Positions 43,306-53,169 are shown, counted from the stretch's first letter. The stretch: 56,044 bases of DNA from Pirellulales bacterium (GCA_028289405.1 JANQPP010000039.1:1-56044), one strand, 5' to 3'. Made by a program: numbers and translations. Notes: a model not told the origin generated them from the sequence alone.

Positions 43306-44853
43306 ATGCGCGCACAAATTCTGAAATCAATTCAACTTACGCTGGACCGTCGCCAGCCACGTCAGAGCCGTCGCGGTTCCGTGCTTGTGCTTTCTGCCCT
43401 GCTGATGGCTTTTCTCATCGGTATGATCGCGTTTTCCGTTGATCTCGGCTACATGGCCAAAGTACAGACCGATCTCGATCGGGCCGTCGATTCCGCGGTG
43501 TTGGCCGGGGTGGGAACCCTCGTGGAAGGCCAAGCGAATGCCGAGGATCAGGTCTTTGAGTTTTTGGCCTACAACCCGGTCGGCAAGCAAGTCGTGGTCG
43601 ATCAGAGCAATCTGGCAACACTAAAAGCATGGTATCAGAGCCTGGAAGGCCAGCAGGTAACCGATTCGGACGGCAATCTTGTCAAGCAACTCGACTTGAA
43701 GCTCGGTGAGTGGAATCCGGCCACGGGAAATGTCGATCCTTCACAGACGCCCTCGACCGTGGCACTAAAGCTGTTCCATGATCAGCATCCATTCTTCTTC
43801 GGCAAGATTTTCGGGAAGAGTGTCTTCCAAGTGAGTTCCCAAGCCGTGGCCATGTACCAGCCACGCGATATCGTGGTCGTGCTGGACTATTCCGGCTCCA
43901 TGAATGACGACAGCGAATTGAAATCGATCAATGCGCCCGGTCTGAGCCGGCAAATCGTGGAAGACAACCTGTTTCAAATCTACACGGAGCTAGGCTCGCC
44001 CACGTTCGGCAATGGAACCCTGCAATGGGCGCCACAAGCGGTTAGTTCCTCGGACACTGGGGATATTATCGAGGAGCTGGGGCTGGACACGGTTCCCTAT
44101 CCCTACCCCAGCGGGAGCTGGAGCGACTGGGTGAATTACGTGAAGTCCAGCAACAAGCAGCCGGCTAAAGCGGGATACCAGAGTAAATTTGGATATCTAA
44201 CGCTGGTGAACTACTGGCTGGACCGCAAGCCGAAACATAGCCAAACCCCGGACCTGTGGATGACCAGTGAGCAGCCGATCAAGGCTCTCAAGGACTCCGT
44301 GAGTGTTTTCTTGGACTACATGGACGACATTGATACGAACGACCGCATCGGCTTGGCCGTGTACAACTCCAGCAGTGGTAACGGCAAACTGGAGACCGGG
44401 CTGACCGACAACTACACCGTCATCGACACGATTTCGCAGCAACGCCAAGCGGGCCACTACCACACCTACACCAACATTGGTGGTGGGATGGAAACCGCGC
44501 GGGCCGAACTGAAGAAGCAGAGCGAGGGTGGAAATGGCCGCGACGGCGCCTTGCGTTTGATGGTGCTCATGACCGACGGCAAGGCGAATTGGAACAACGG
44601 AGGTTACAATACCAGTGCCGCCCGGCAGCACGTGCTGAATGAAGCCAACGCAGCCAAGGCGGACGGCATCCAGATCGTGACGATCAGCCTCGGCTCCGGA
44701 GCGGACACCGCGCTCATGGACGACGTGGCCCAAATCACGGGCGGCCACCACTTCAATATTCCGGGTGGCCAACCCGCGTCCGCTTACGGTCCGGCTCTCA
44801 TGCAAGTCTTCGAACAGATCGCCAAAGCACGGCCCTTGAAGTTAGTGCAATAG
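43306..44853 (+). CDS. TadG-like pilus protein with von Willebrand A domain
   Basis: A 515-residue protein. The N-terminus has SRRGSVLVLSALLMAFLIGMI and the conserved VDLGYMAKVQTDLDRAVDSAVLAG of the TadE/TadG family, which anchors it in the membrane. A VWA domain starts near residue 187; DYSGSMND with Asp194 is the first metal-binding part of the MIDAS motif, and LMVLMTDGKANW and ITGGHHFNIPGG follow. No other tad genes lie nearby, so it is an orphan. CAAGGAGC eight bases before the ATG is a good ribosome-binding site. It may form or bind a surface appendage. Confidence 0.9.
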   Translation: MRAQILKSIQLTLDRRQPRQSRRGSVLVLSALLMAFLIGMIAFSVDLGYMAKVQTDLDRAVDSAVLAGVGTLVEGQANAEDQVFEFLAYNPVGKQVVVDQSNLATLKAWYQSLEGQQVTDSDGNLVKQLDLKLGEWNPATGNVDPSQTPSTVALKLFHDQHPFFFGKIFGKSVFQVSSQAVAMYQPRDIVVVLDYSGSMNDDSELKSINAPGLSRQIVEDNLFQIYTELGSPTFGNGTLQWAPQAVSSSDTGDIIEELGLDTVPYPYPSGSWSDWVNYVKSSNKQPAKAGYQSKFGYLTLVNYWLDRKPKHSQTPDLWMTSEQPIKALKDSVSVFLDYMDDIDTNDRIGLAVYNSSSGNGKLETGLTDNYTVIDTISQQRQAGHYHTYTNIGGGMETARAELKKQSEGGNGRDGALRLMVLMTDGKANWNNGGYNTSAARQHVLNEANAAKADGIQIVTISLGSGADTALMDDVAQITGGHHFNIPGGQPASAYGPALMQVFEQIAKARPLKLVQ

Positions 44854-44879
44854 ACGCTGGCCGATTCGAAGACGAATGC

Positions 44880-45017
44880 GCGTCGCACGGACACCACGGG
44901 TCCGTGCGACGCCGTGGGCTCCCGCGCTTTCTTGCCGTGTGTCTCGACGGCGGTTCCCAGGTGCTTTTGCCCTGGCCTCGAGGGCGATTCTGGCTTCCGG
45001 CCGGGTCGCCCTCGAGG
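44880..45017. terminator. Two strong hairpins between convergent genes
   Basis: Hairpin one: 13-bp perfect arms 44880-44892 (GCGTCGCACGGAC) and 44900-44912, 7-base loop. Hairpin two: 12-bp perfect arms 44976-44987 (CCTCGAGGGCGA) and 45006-45017, 18-base loop. They lie between the stop of the TadG-like gene and that of the oppositely running acetyltransferase gene and probably end transcription from both sides. T-runs are absent, as is common here. Confidence 0.6.
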
Positions 45018-45082
45018 TGCTGAGGGACCAGGCCCTGCATGAGAGACTCTCTTCCGGCAAACTCCGCGTGAATTGATGCTGG

Positions 45083-45625
45083 CTATTTCGGGGGCTGAAC
45101 ATGATCCCCGGATAGGAAGCCAGCGCGGTTCAGCGCGAACATCTCCACGTCCTGCCCGTAGTAATGGCCGGCACCTTCGTGCACGAGACCAATCTTTTCC
45201 AGCACGCGACAAGACGCATGATTTTCGGGACGGGCGATGCCCACGATTCGGTCCAGCTTCGCGGTTTCGAATCCCCACACTAGGCAAGCCCGGGCGGCCT
45301 CCGTGGCCAGCCCTCTTCCCCAGCAGTGTCGGGCCAGATGGTAGCCAACTTCGATCTCGGGGCCACCTTCCAACGGTTGCAGGCCACATGAGCCGCAGAG
45401 TTCCCCGGTCAGTTTGTCCATGACGGCCCACAAGGAGAAACCGTGATCCTGCTGGTGCTTGATCCTCTTGGCCAGGCGTTGCCGAACCTCGTCCAATGAT
45501 TTCGCCGGTACGCCGTTCCCCAGAAAACGGACCACTTCCGGGTCCGAATAAATGGTGAATGCGGCCTCCGCGTCATCTTCCCGCCAAGCTCGCAGCAGGA
45601 GCCGGGGAGTTTCCAAGATAGTCAC
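45083..45625 (-). CDS. GNAT family N-acetyltransferase (RimJ/RimL-like)
   Basis: A 180-residue acetyl-CoA-dependent acetyltransferase. It opens ETPRLLLRAWREDDAEAAF, the usual start of the RimJ/RimL branch, and has GSCGLQPLEGGPEIEVGYHLA, the acetyl-CoA loop GRGLATEAARACLVWGF, and VGIARPENHASCRVLEKIGLVHEG. Such enzymes acetylate N-termini of ribosomal proteins or small amines; the substrate here is unknown. Converges on the TadG-like gene. Confidence 0.92.
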   Translation of the reverse strand: MTILETPRLLLRAWREDDAEAAFTIYSDPEVVRFLGNGVPAKSLDEVRQRLAKRIKHQQDHGFSLWAVMDKLTGELCGSCGLQPLEGGPEIEVGYHLARHCWGRGLATEAARACLVWGFETAKLDRIVGIARPENHASCRVLEKIGLVHEGAGHYYGQDVEMFALNRAGFLSGDHVQPPK

Positions 45626-45696
45626 GAATTGACTCGGATTCTTCTCACCGCGATTGATTCCAGTCCGCCGAAAAACGGGGCGCAGTCGACAGTCCG

Positions 45697-46014
45697 CTAG
45701 CTGGACGCGGCTTCCACCGGTTCTTTCACCGTCTGCACGAAATGCGGTGTTTTCTGAGAAGTGGTCAGTTCTTCCGCCCGTTTTTCGGCGGCTTCTTTCT
45801 CACTATATTCAAATAGGGCGACACGTTTCATCGATTGGTTGAAGACGCCCCAAAAAGCCTTGAGCCGCACTTCCTTCGCCGCTTTGGTCGCGCGTTTGGT
45901 GGTTTTTTTGGTAGCTTTCTTCGTCGTTTTGCTAGCGGCCTTTTTCTCCTCCACGCGCTCGGCGGCATCCGCTTCCGCGCGCAATTCCTTGCGATTGACC
46001 ACTCTGCGTGCCAT
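45697..46014 (-). CDS. Small protein with Lys/Ala-rich, histone-H1-like segment
   Basis: A 105-residue basic protein. Residues about 1-25 are charged, 26-46 are made of KKATKKTTKRATKAAKE repeats like the tails of bacterial histone-H1-like proteins, and 47-95 form a compact domain (RLKAFWGVFNQSMKRVALF, then YSEKEAAEKRAEELT). Not assigned to a characterised family. The Lys-rich segment suggests binding to nucleic acid; the globular part may have another partner. It stands alone, co-directional with the acetyltransferase. Confidence 0.75.
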   Translation of the reverse strand: MARRVVNRKELRAEADAAERVEEKKAASKTTKKATKKTTKRATKAAKEVRLKAFWGVFNQSMKRVALFEYSEKEAAEKRAEELTTSQKTPHFVQTVKEPVEAASS

Positions 46015-46440
46015 GAATCCCTAACTTTCGTCCCCGAGTAAGATTGAACTTCCGGCCCGGCTACTCGGAATCGGCTATTTTTCCAAACCGCTTCGTCCGC
46101 CGAGCGAGCCCCGCACATTTCGAGGAATTATCATAAAGCATTCGACGCGACGCCTCCAGCGGCTGGCAACAAAACCAGGTTCGGGTGCACCAGGGCCATG
46201 GACCCATTTACCGTCGTCGGTCCACTGAATCGAGGACATGCCGCCTCGCGTGAGCGCACGCGGATGGTCCCTGTTGCGCGGAACTTGTTCTACGTTCGAA
46301 CACATCCCATATTGAGGGGATGCCCGGCCACGCCGACCCATCGAACCCTCCGTCGCGTACAGAAGGACAAGCAGTTCCTGATGTTGCGCGGTGTCGTGTG
46401 CCGTATCGCGAGTCGGACCGCCGCCCAGAAAGTAACGCCT
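46015..46440. other. Intergenic region upstream of kinase
   Basis: 426 bases between the small Lys-rich protein (leftward) and the kinase (rightward). The kinase frame is open back to 46198, but its first 80 codons show no family resemblance, so it is treated as upstream region. No hairpin or promoter pair stands out. Confidence 0.35.
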
Positions 46441-47943
46441 ATGACATCGAACGGCGATCGCACGAACCAGCGGATAGGCGATTTCACCATCCTTCGCGAT
46501 TTGGGCGAAGGGGCCATGGCGAAGGTTTATTTGGCCGAGCAGAATTCCCTGCGACGAAACGTGGCGTTGAAAGTTCTCCATCCCCGCCTCGCGGAGGATG
46601 AGACGTACGTACGGCGGTTCCACGTCGAAGCCCAAGCAGCGGCTTCGCTAGTACATGCACACATCGTGCAAATCTACGACGTGGGATGTCAGGATGGCAC
46701 GCATTACATCGCTCAGGAGTATGTGCCGGGCATCAATCTCAGGGACTATCTGGCGAGCCATCCCCGTCCGCCTCTGCCAACCGTGTTGCGGATATTGATT
46801 CAAGTTTGCGCGGCACTTTGCAAAGCGGCGGAGCAGCGGATCGTGCATCGGGACATCAAACCGGAAAACATCTTGCTCTCCGAATCCGGTGACGCAAAGG
46901 TGGCCGACTTCGGCCTCGCGCGTGTGGCGGACCGGGCTTCCGATTTGACGCAACTGGGCGTCACGATGGGGACGCCTTTGTACATGAGTCCCGAACAAAT
47001 CGAAGGGAAACCGCTCGATCCCCGCAGCGACCTCTACTCCCTGGGGGTGATGGCTTACCAGATGCTCACTGGCCAACTGCCGTTTTCGGGCGACACGTCT
47101 CTGGGCGTGGCCGTGGCGCATTTGCATTCCGAGCCGCCTTCGCTGTTGGATTCCCGTCCGGATGTGGACTCGGACCTTGTGGGGCTCGTGGTTCGGCTTT
47201 TGGCCAAAAAGCCGGAGGATCGATTCGAATCGCCCCGCGATGTCCTGCGGCGGCTGTCCGACATCGCCCAACGGTTCGATCTCGAGGGGGAGGAAGCGGA
47301 TTTTTCGTGGCGTGCATTGCCAGAAGTGACCGCCGTGACCCCCCTGGAGGCCACCCGGCAACTTCAGCAGGTGATGCGGCAAACCCCGCGCGGCAGAAAA
47401 CGAGTCCTTCCGCTGCTCACGGTCGCGCTGCTGTTGTTCATCACGGGGGCCGCCGTGGCCTGGATGGGCCGTGAACCGCCCGTATTGCCGTCTGGCGCCG
47501 AATCCAACATTCCCATCAAAAGTGACCGCTGGAAGCAACTTCTACATGCCAAGAGGAACGACACGGAACGTGCATGGCGGGAGGCCATCGATTTCCAACC
47601 CAATGGCCGACTCACCGGCACGGAAGAGCAACAAGAAGATCGCTTGGCCCGAGACCTGGCAAAACTTGGACTAGCCCGTTATTTCTTGAATCGAGCTGAA
47701 TGGCAAAAGGCTCTCGCCTTGCTGGATTCACTTGCTCGCCAAAGCGATGATCCTGACTTCAGGGCATGCGGACAGGCAGGGAAGGCGATTGCGCTCCATT
47801 ATCTAGAGCGGCACGAGGAAGCGGCCGAGGTGCGTGCCCAAATCCCGGAGGATCTTGTGGACCGAAACTTCCGATTCGAGCAAAACTGGCTGGTCGATTG
47901 GTACGAAAAAACACGAGTCGAGGCGTCTTCCCGCGACACTTAA
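46441..47943 (+). CDS. Membrane Ser/Thr protein kinase
   Basis: A 500-residue Hanks-type kinase. The catalytic domain (about 15-280) has LGEGAMAKVYLAEQ, NVALKVL with the Lys, HRDIKPENILLSES, VADFGLARVAD with an intact DFG, and MGTPLYMSPEQIEG. A basic linker is followed by a helix (VLPLLTVALLLFITGAAVAWMG) around 325-345, and the extracytoplasmic tail of about 150 residues is helical with TPR-like parts (QKALALLDSLARQSDDPDF). The start at 46441 directly precedes the domain; a weak upstream site leaves other starts possible. It stands alone. A GATCTC/GAGATC hairpin lies at 47948-47963. Confidence 0.9.
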   Translation: MTSNGDRTNQRIGDFTILRDLGEGAMAKVYLAEQNSLRRNVALKVLHPRLAEDETYVRRFHVEAQAAASLVHAHIVQIYDVGCQDGTHYIAQEYVPGINLRDYLASHPRPPLPTVLRILIQVCAALCKAAEQRIVHRDIKPENILLSESGDAKVADFGLARVADRASDLTQLGVTMGTPLYMSPEQIEGKPLDPRSDLYSLGVMAYQMLTGQLPFSGDTSLGVAVAHLHSEPPSLLDSRPDVDSDLVGLVVRLLAKKPEDRFESPRDVLRRLSDIAQRFDLEGEEADFSWRALPEVTAVTPLEATRQLQQVMRQTPRGRKRVLPLLTVALLLFITGAAVAWMGREPPVLPSGAESNIPIKSDRWKQLLHAKRNDTERAWREAIDFQPNGRLTGTEEQQEDRLARDLAKLGLARYFLNRAEWQKALALLDSLARQSDDPDFRACGQAGKAIALHYLERHEEAAEVRAQIPEDLVDRNFRFEQNWLVDWYEKTRVEASSRDT

Positions 47944-47947
47944 TGGT

Positions 47948-47963
47948 GATCTCTTGGGAGATC
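47948..47963 (+). terminator. Short hairpin after the kinase gene
   Basis: A 6-bp stem, GATCTC and GAGATC, with a 4-base loop, five bases after the kinase stop codon and followed by GCTAAAAAG. It is weak, with no T-run. Confidence 0.35.
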
Positions 47964-48189
47964 GCTAAAAAGTCCTTGCCACGACGGATACAATGCATCG
48001 GTGGCATATTTCACAGACTTTCAGAGTTGGAAAACCGAAAATATTGTCAGAGAATCAAGGATCGATCGAGTCATTTGGCTTCATCATCGATCTTAAAGGC
48101 AATTTAGACCAGCGACGCGTGAAGTTGGAAAAGCATGAATGGCTAGCCGGGTTAGGCCGTCATTGCTTTCCGCCAAGAGTACCGAATTC

Positions 48190-50715
48190 ATGAAAATTTT
48201 CCGTACATGGTGGTCAAGAATGTGCAATCAATCGTGGCGGAGATGGGAAATCGGGTTGCTAATCGCGGGCATGCTGTTTCTGGTGCCCTGGCAGGCCTCG
48301 GCTCAATTCGAGATTCCCGGCGGTTTCAATCCCTCGCGGCTCCAAACTGGAGGCGGTAACGAGTCCACGGACAACCTGCTGCGAGCGACAGCCAAGTTAA
48401 CTCCCGCCGATGACGGTGCATGGCATTTGCAAGTCACCGCGAATCTGCAGCCGGGGTGGTACATCTATTCGATCACGCAAGAACCAGGCGGCCCGGTGCC
48501 CACGAAAATCACGGTCGAGCCCTCCACGTCCTATCGGATCGTGGAAGATTTTCGCGCGGACACGCCGCCCAAGAAGAAATCGGAGCCGTTGTTTGGTGGG
48601 CTCACCGTCGAAACGCATCATGATGCGGTCACTTGGACGGCTCGCGTCGAACTAGACTCCGGCGCGCAACCGAGCGACATCACGATCAAAGGGCAGATCC
48701 GAGCCCAATTGTGCACCGAGTCGATGTGTCGCCCGCCGGAACGTTTTGCCTTCACCGCTTCCGTGGACTCCGTCACCCCATCGCCGCAGGCAGCCGGCAA
48801 TGGAAAGCCGGAGAATTTGAATTCCCCTGTCGTCGAATTCGACGGCAGCAACGCCTTACGGGAAAACCACATCGTGTGGCAAGGGGCGGTATCTCCACGC
48901 GTGGCCACGCCCGGTTCGACGCTCACGCTGGAACTTGAAGCGGCTCCTCATGATGGCTGGCATATCTACGGGCAGGCTGACCGCGACCCGAACCAGGTCG
49001 GATCTTCCAAACCGACGTTGATTATTCTCCAGCCGCCCAGCGGAATCACAATCACGAGTCGACCCGCGACCGATGCGGTCCTGAAGACCGTTCCCAGCCC
49101 CATCTTCCCCGATGAGTCGGTGGAATATTATTCGGGAACGGTGCGCTGGACGGCGGAGCTTTCCGTGTCTCCGGACACCTCCCCCGGTGTTTATCCGCTG
49201 GTCGGATACGTCGGCTATCAAACCTGCACGGATTCCTCCTGCGACCAGCCACGCGGCGCTCAATTCCGCGCGGAGTTGCGTGTGGGAACCTTTCCTGAAG
49301 AGGGCGAAATCTCGCTGCAATGGTCGTCAGCCAAGTATGGCGAGGTCGCGCTGCTCGCCGAGAATTCCGGTCAGGAAATCGACGATACGTCCACCGCTGT
49401 CCCGGGAGGTCCCCAAGACCCCGCGGGTCCAGAGGCTTCGGAAAAAGCTCCAGGCTCGGACACGGAACCGACCGTCGTGGAGAGCTCCAGCACGCAGATA
49501 CTGACGTATTTGGGCATCGCCTTCTTGGCCGGCCTGATTTTGAACGTCATGCCCTGCGTGCTGCCGGTGGTGGGGCTGAAAATCCTGGCCTTCGTGCAGC
49601 AGGCTGGGGAGAACCGTGGCCGGATTTTCATGCTGAATCTCTATTTCGCGGCCGGGCTGATGTCCGTGTTTCTCGTCTTGGCCACGCTGGCGGTAACGCT
49701 GCAGATGGGTTGGGGAGAACAATTCCAAAGCTCCGCGTTTCGCATCTCGCTGATCGGGCTGGTGTGGGTATGTGCCTTGAGCCTGCTGGGAATCTGGGAG
49801 ATTCCCATCCCTGGCTTCGCGGCTTCCTCGGCAGCCAACGAATTGGCCATGAAAGAAGGTCCGTTCGGGGCGTTTGCCAAAGGAATTCTGTCCACGCTGC
49901 TGGCGACTCCCTGTGCTGGCCCGCTGCTTGTCCCCGCCATGACTTGGGCCTCCGTACAGTCATCTCCCGTGATCTTCGCCACGTTTGTCGCCCTGGGCCT
50001 CGGCATGGCGGCCCCTTATTTGCTGATTGGGGCCTTTCCGCAGATGATCCGTTTCTTGCCCAAGCCGGGAGCTTGGATGGATACGTTTAAACAATTCATG
50101 GGGTTTGTTCTCCTCGGCACGGTCGCGTTTCTGTTTGGCGGCTTGCGTTCGGCGAATCTCGTGGCAACCTTCACGTTGCTGATCGGCTTGTGGGCGGGAT
50201 GCTGGTGGATTGGAAAGACGCCCTTTACCGCCGAATGGGGTACTCGGTTGCGGGCCTGGGCGGTCGGATTGGCCGTCGCTGGCGCCGTGGGGGTTTTCGC
50301 CTTCTGGCCAAGCAGCCATGTCTTGGAGTGGCAGGAGTTTTCCCGGTCGAAGCTGAATCAATTGACCTCGGAGGGCCAAACGGTCTTGGTCGATTTTACC
50401 GCTTCCTGGTGCGTGAATTGCCAGTTCAACAAGATGTTCGCGCTCGATACCGAGGAGACACGGCAGCTTCTCGACGACTATGACGTCGTGCCTCTTTTAG
50501 CGGACAAGACCGACGAAGCGCCCGAGATTGACGCTCTGCTCATGGAGTTGGGGAATGCCTCAAAGGCGATTCCCTACCTCGCGATTTTCCCCGGCGGCAA
50601 CCCTTCCCAGCCCATCGTGCTTGACGGAGTACTCACCAAGGGCATGGTCGCCGAGGCGGTCAAGCAGGCCGTGGATATTTCCGAGAGCGGCTCCACCCAA
50701 ATGGCACGCCGTTGA
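48190..50715 (+). CDS. DsbD-type thiol:disulfide interchange protein with doubled N-terminal domain
   Basis: An 841-residue inner-membrane protein that passes reducing power to the periplasm. A signal (GLLIAGMLFLVPWQASA) is followed by two DsbD-alpha-like domains in tandem, each with a Cys pair: LCTESMCRPP and QTCTDSSCDQP. Then come eight or so membrane helices with NVMPCVLPVVGLKILAF and ATPCAGPLLVPAMTWA, the Cys positions used by DsbD-beta. A C-terminal thioredoxin domain has DFTASWCVNCQFNK, with the CVNC centre near residue 741. An ATG at 48139 would add 17 basic residues; 48190 was chosen because the signal fits better, but both are possible. The doubled first domain is unusual. Confidence 0.9.
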   Translation: MKIFRTWWSRMCNQSWRRWEIGLLIAGMLFLVPWQASAQFEIPGGFNPSRLQTGGGNESTDNLLRATAKLTPADDGAWHLQVTANLQPGWYIYSITQEPGGPVPTKITVEPSTSYRIVEDFRADTPPKKKSEPLFGGLTVETHHDAVTWTARVELDSGAQPSDITIKGQIRAQLCTESMCRPPERFAFTASVDSVTPSPQAAGNGKPENLNSPVVEFDGSNALRENHIVWQGAVSPRVATPGSTLTLELEAAPHDGWHIYGQADRDPNQVGSSKPTLIILQPPSGITITSRPATDAVLKTVPSPIFPDESVEYYSGTVRWTAELSVSPDTSPGVYPLVGYVGYQTCTDSSCDQPRGAQFRAELRVGTFPEEGEISLQWSSAKYGEVALLAENSGQEIDDTSTAVPGGPQDPAGPEASEKAPGSDTEPTVVESSSTQILTYLGIAFLAGLILNVMPCVLPVVGLKILAFVQQAGENRGRIFMLNLYFAAGLMSVFLVLATLAVTLQMGWGEQFQSSAFRISLIGLVWVCALSLLGIWEIPIPGFAASSAANELAMKEGPFGAFAKGILSTLLATPCAGPLLVPAMTWASVQSSPVIFATFVALGLGMAAPYLLIGAFPQMIRFLPKPGAWMDTFKQFMGFVLLGTVAFLFGGLRSANLVATFTLLIGLWAGCWWIGKTPFTAEWGTRLRAWAVGLAVAGAVGVFAFWPSSHVLEWQEFSRSKLNQLTSEGQTVLVDFTASWCVNCQFNKMFALDTEETRQLLDDYDVVPLLADKTDEAPEIDALLMELGNASKAIPYLAIFPGGNPSQPIVLDGVLTKGMVAEAVKQAVDISESGSTQMARR

Positions 50716-50760
50716 GAAAAATAAAATCGGACGGATCGCCGCACATTCTCGCGATGGGCC

Positions 50761-51213
50761 TCACGAGCCTGGAATGCCGTCGTCTGAAAGCGCCAAGCGG
50801 ATCAATTCGCCCGTGCTTTCGACCTGCATTTTGCGGAGGATACTCGAACGGTGGTGTTCCGCCGTTTTGTGGGAGATACCCAACTGACGGGCGATCTGTT
50901 TGGTCGGCTTTGCCGCGACAAGGAAGTTCATGACTTGCCGTTCGCGGGCCGTGAGCGTGGCATATCTCTCCGCTGACGGACTCGATACTTGGTCGGCTTG
51001 GCGGAGCCGGCGAAGTTCCTCCACGACGCATTCACGTATATGCGACATCAGCCGAGGGATTCCCAAGAGATCCTCATCGGAAAAGATGCCGACAACGCTT
51101 CCATCGGTGGCCACCAGCACGGAAGTCGAACCGCCCAGCTCGACGCGCATCACGCTCCGGCTATTGGTTGGCAATGGCTGCTCGGCCCGTGGATATTTCA
51201 CCTGATGGTGCAT
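50761..51213 (-). CDS. FixJ/LuxR-type transcriptional regulator
   Basis: A 150-residue DNA-binding protein. The N-terminal part has GGSTSVLVATDGSVVGIFSDEDL, shaped like half a CBS domain. The C-terminal LuxR domain reads LTARERQVMNFLVAAKPTK and QIARQLGISHKTAEHHRSSIL, followed by RKMQVEST, closely like FixJ output domains. No receiver domain or phosphoacceptor Asp is present. The start at 51213 is an ATG; the longer frame to 51378 shows no resemblance to a known domain. A 26-bp perfect palindrome 152 bases upstream of the start is a candidate operator. Confidence 0.82.
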   Translation of the reverse strand: MHHQVKYPRAEQPLPTNSRSVMRVELGGSTSVLVATDGSVVGIFSDEDLLGIPRLMSHIRECVVEELRRLRQADQVSSPSAERYATLTARERQVMNFLVAAKPTKQIARQLGISHKTAEHHRSSILRKMQVESTGELIRLALSDDGIPGS

Positions 51214-51547
51214 GCGCGCTGGCCCCTCGCGGCGGCATGAGAAATAGAACAGGTTCCGTGGTTGCATCCCTGGGCGCCCTAGTCTACTTTCCTCTACGGG
51301 ATACGTCGGACCAGATGAAGGGTTTCGTCGAATGGAATCGCTGCATTTTCGTGGTTCTGAAATGTGGTGTGACAACATGTTGTCACACCAATTTATTCAT
51401 TATTGCGAGGACGCGACGGTGACTCGTTATTTGGCCATCACAAAAGCAGTCAATTCACAAACTAGGCAGGCCATGGCCACGCCAAGGGCCATCACGGTAG
51501 CCGCCTGCGTAAGAAATCTTCCCTACCAGTCCATTGCGTGTCATTAA
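51214..51547. promoter_or_regulatory. Divergent promoter region with palindrome
   Basis: 334 bases between the LuxR-type gene (leftward) and tadA (rightward). No coding frame of known content. It holds the 26-bp palindrome at 51365-51390 and presumably promoters for both genes. Confidence 0.45.
51365..51390. promoter_or_regulatory. Perfect 26-bp palindrome, candidate operator
   Basis: The left half is TGGTGTGACAACA, and the right half at 51378-51390 is its exact reverse complement, without a loop. Such zero-spacer palindromes bind dimeric regulators rather than act as terminators. AT-rich sequence flanks the right side. The nearest regulator is the FixJ/LuxR-type protein encoded at 50761-51213, which may bind it (inference). 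Confidence 0.65.
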
Positions 51548-52042
<495 letters not shown>

Positions 52043-52087
52043 CCGTTTCGCCTTGGTCTTCCAGCGCAACGCGATTCCCAAAGAAAA

Positions 52088-52123
52088 AGCCACGCTCGAG
52101 ATTTTAACGTCCCGAGCGTGGCT
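52088..52123. terminator. Bidirectional terminator after tadA
   Basis: AGCCACGCTCG at 52088-52098 pairs with 52113-52123, 11 bp, with a 14-base loop containing TTTT. AAAAA precedes the left arm, so the minus strand reads a stem then T-run, making it a good terminator for the leftward DUF1559 gene; the plus direction lacks the T-run. Confidence 0.75.
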
Positions 52124-52155
52124 GAAGATATCGCGAAAGAAACCTGCGGAGCAAG

Positions 52156-53145
52156 TTAGTTCTGATAGTCCGCGTCGCTCACGATGTAAGATTTCCAGGT
52201 GACGTTGTTGCTGCCTTGCAGTGGCACGTCCGGCAAGCTTGACTGGGCCGATTGAGGCGTCATCAAGTGGGCATAGACGTGGTAGTCAATATCTTCGCTG
52301 AGGAACAGCACGCGGCCATCCGCGAACGCGGCGACCACGCCACCCGGATGGAAACTGGAAGGACGAGCGACTTCCATCGGGACATTGCCCGGCGGGTCGG
52401 TGTCCGAAAAATCATCCTTCCGTCCATTGATGCGGCGGGTTTTGAACGACTCCGAGTCGGACGGTTCCGTCGCTTGCAAGGGGCTCCAGGTCATGCCCGT
52501 GAACTTCTCGGCATTCAAAGTGATGTAAGGCTCGGTGACGCGCCACTGGCCGTCATTCTGGAACGTCTGGCCACCCCACTGCCGAGCATTGACGTTTTCC
52601 GATACGAGAATCGTCCCGGATGCCCCATCGGCACGTTGCACGAAGTCCATCCCGATGATGCGGGCATTATTGGGGTCGAAATTGTCGTGAAAGACTCCAT
52701 TGGCACCGGTGTCGCCCCCCATGGAGCGGGCTTGGATATCCGGGATGCCACAGTTCGCCACATAGGAAAGAGGCGAACGGGTGCGGTCGGCGGGCGGGTC
52801 ACTAGGGCAGACCAACAGGTTCAAGAAGACTACCGTGGGATTGCCTTCCTGCCATTGATCGAAGAGAGCCGCTTGTTCGATATTCGGGAGCAACGGCACG
52901 ACCCAAGTTGCCGGGAAGGGGGTCTCGCCAACTTTGTTCGTGTAGCCCGGGAAGGAACGCTTTTGCGACTCCAGCGTGATCAAGGCCAACGCGACCTGCC
53001 GCTGATTGTTGATACAGGTCGCGCGTCGGGCCGCCTCGCGGGCACCTTGCACGGCCGGCAGCAAGAGCGCCACCAAGGTCCCAATAATGGAAATCACGAC
53101 CAACAATTCGACTAACGTGAAACCGCGTTTCTTTCGAACGCCCAT
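52156..53145 (-). CDS. DUF1559 prepilin-like protein
   Basis: A 329-residue protein with prepilin signal [22 protein letters not shown] close to the start, followed by [21 protein letters not shown], the conserved beginning of DUF1559. The C-terminal region has [22 protein letters not shown], with H-x9-DG spacing as in the other copy at 4657-5631. AAGGAG seven bases upstream of the ATG at 53145 is a strong ribosome-binding site, and a plausible promoter lies further upstream. Expected to form pseudopilin-like structures on the cell surface. Confidence 0.93.
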   Translation of the reverse strand: MGVRKKRGFTLVELLVVISIIGTLVALLLPAVQGAREAARRATCINNQRQVALALITLESQKRSFPGYTNKVGETPFPATWVVPLLPNIEQAALFDQWQEGNPTVVFLNLLVCPSDPPADRTRSPLSYVANCGIPDIQARSMGGDTGANGVFHDNFDPNNARIIGMDFVQRADGASGTILVSENVNARQWGGQTFQNDGQWRVTEPYITLNAEKFTGMTWSPLQATEPSDSESFKTRRINGRKDDFSDTDPPGNVPMEVARPSSFHPGGVVAAFADGRVLFLSEDIDYHVYAHLMTPQSAQSSLPDVPLQGSNNVTWKSYIVSDADYQN

Positions 53146-53169
53146 CTCATTCTCCTTTGACAGTTTTTT

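Noticed and set aside
46648..47538. 296-codon minus-strand frame opposite the second kinase
   Set aside because: All kinase motifs are on the plus strand; this frame shows no recognised domain.
52252..53115. 287-codon plus-strand frame opposite the DUF1559 gene
   Set aside because: The opposite strand has a clear prepilin signal and H-X9-DG motif; this one has none.
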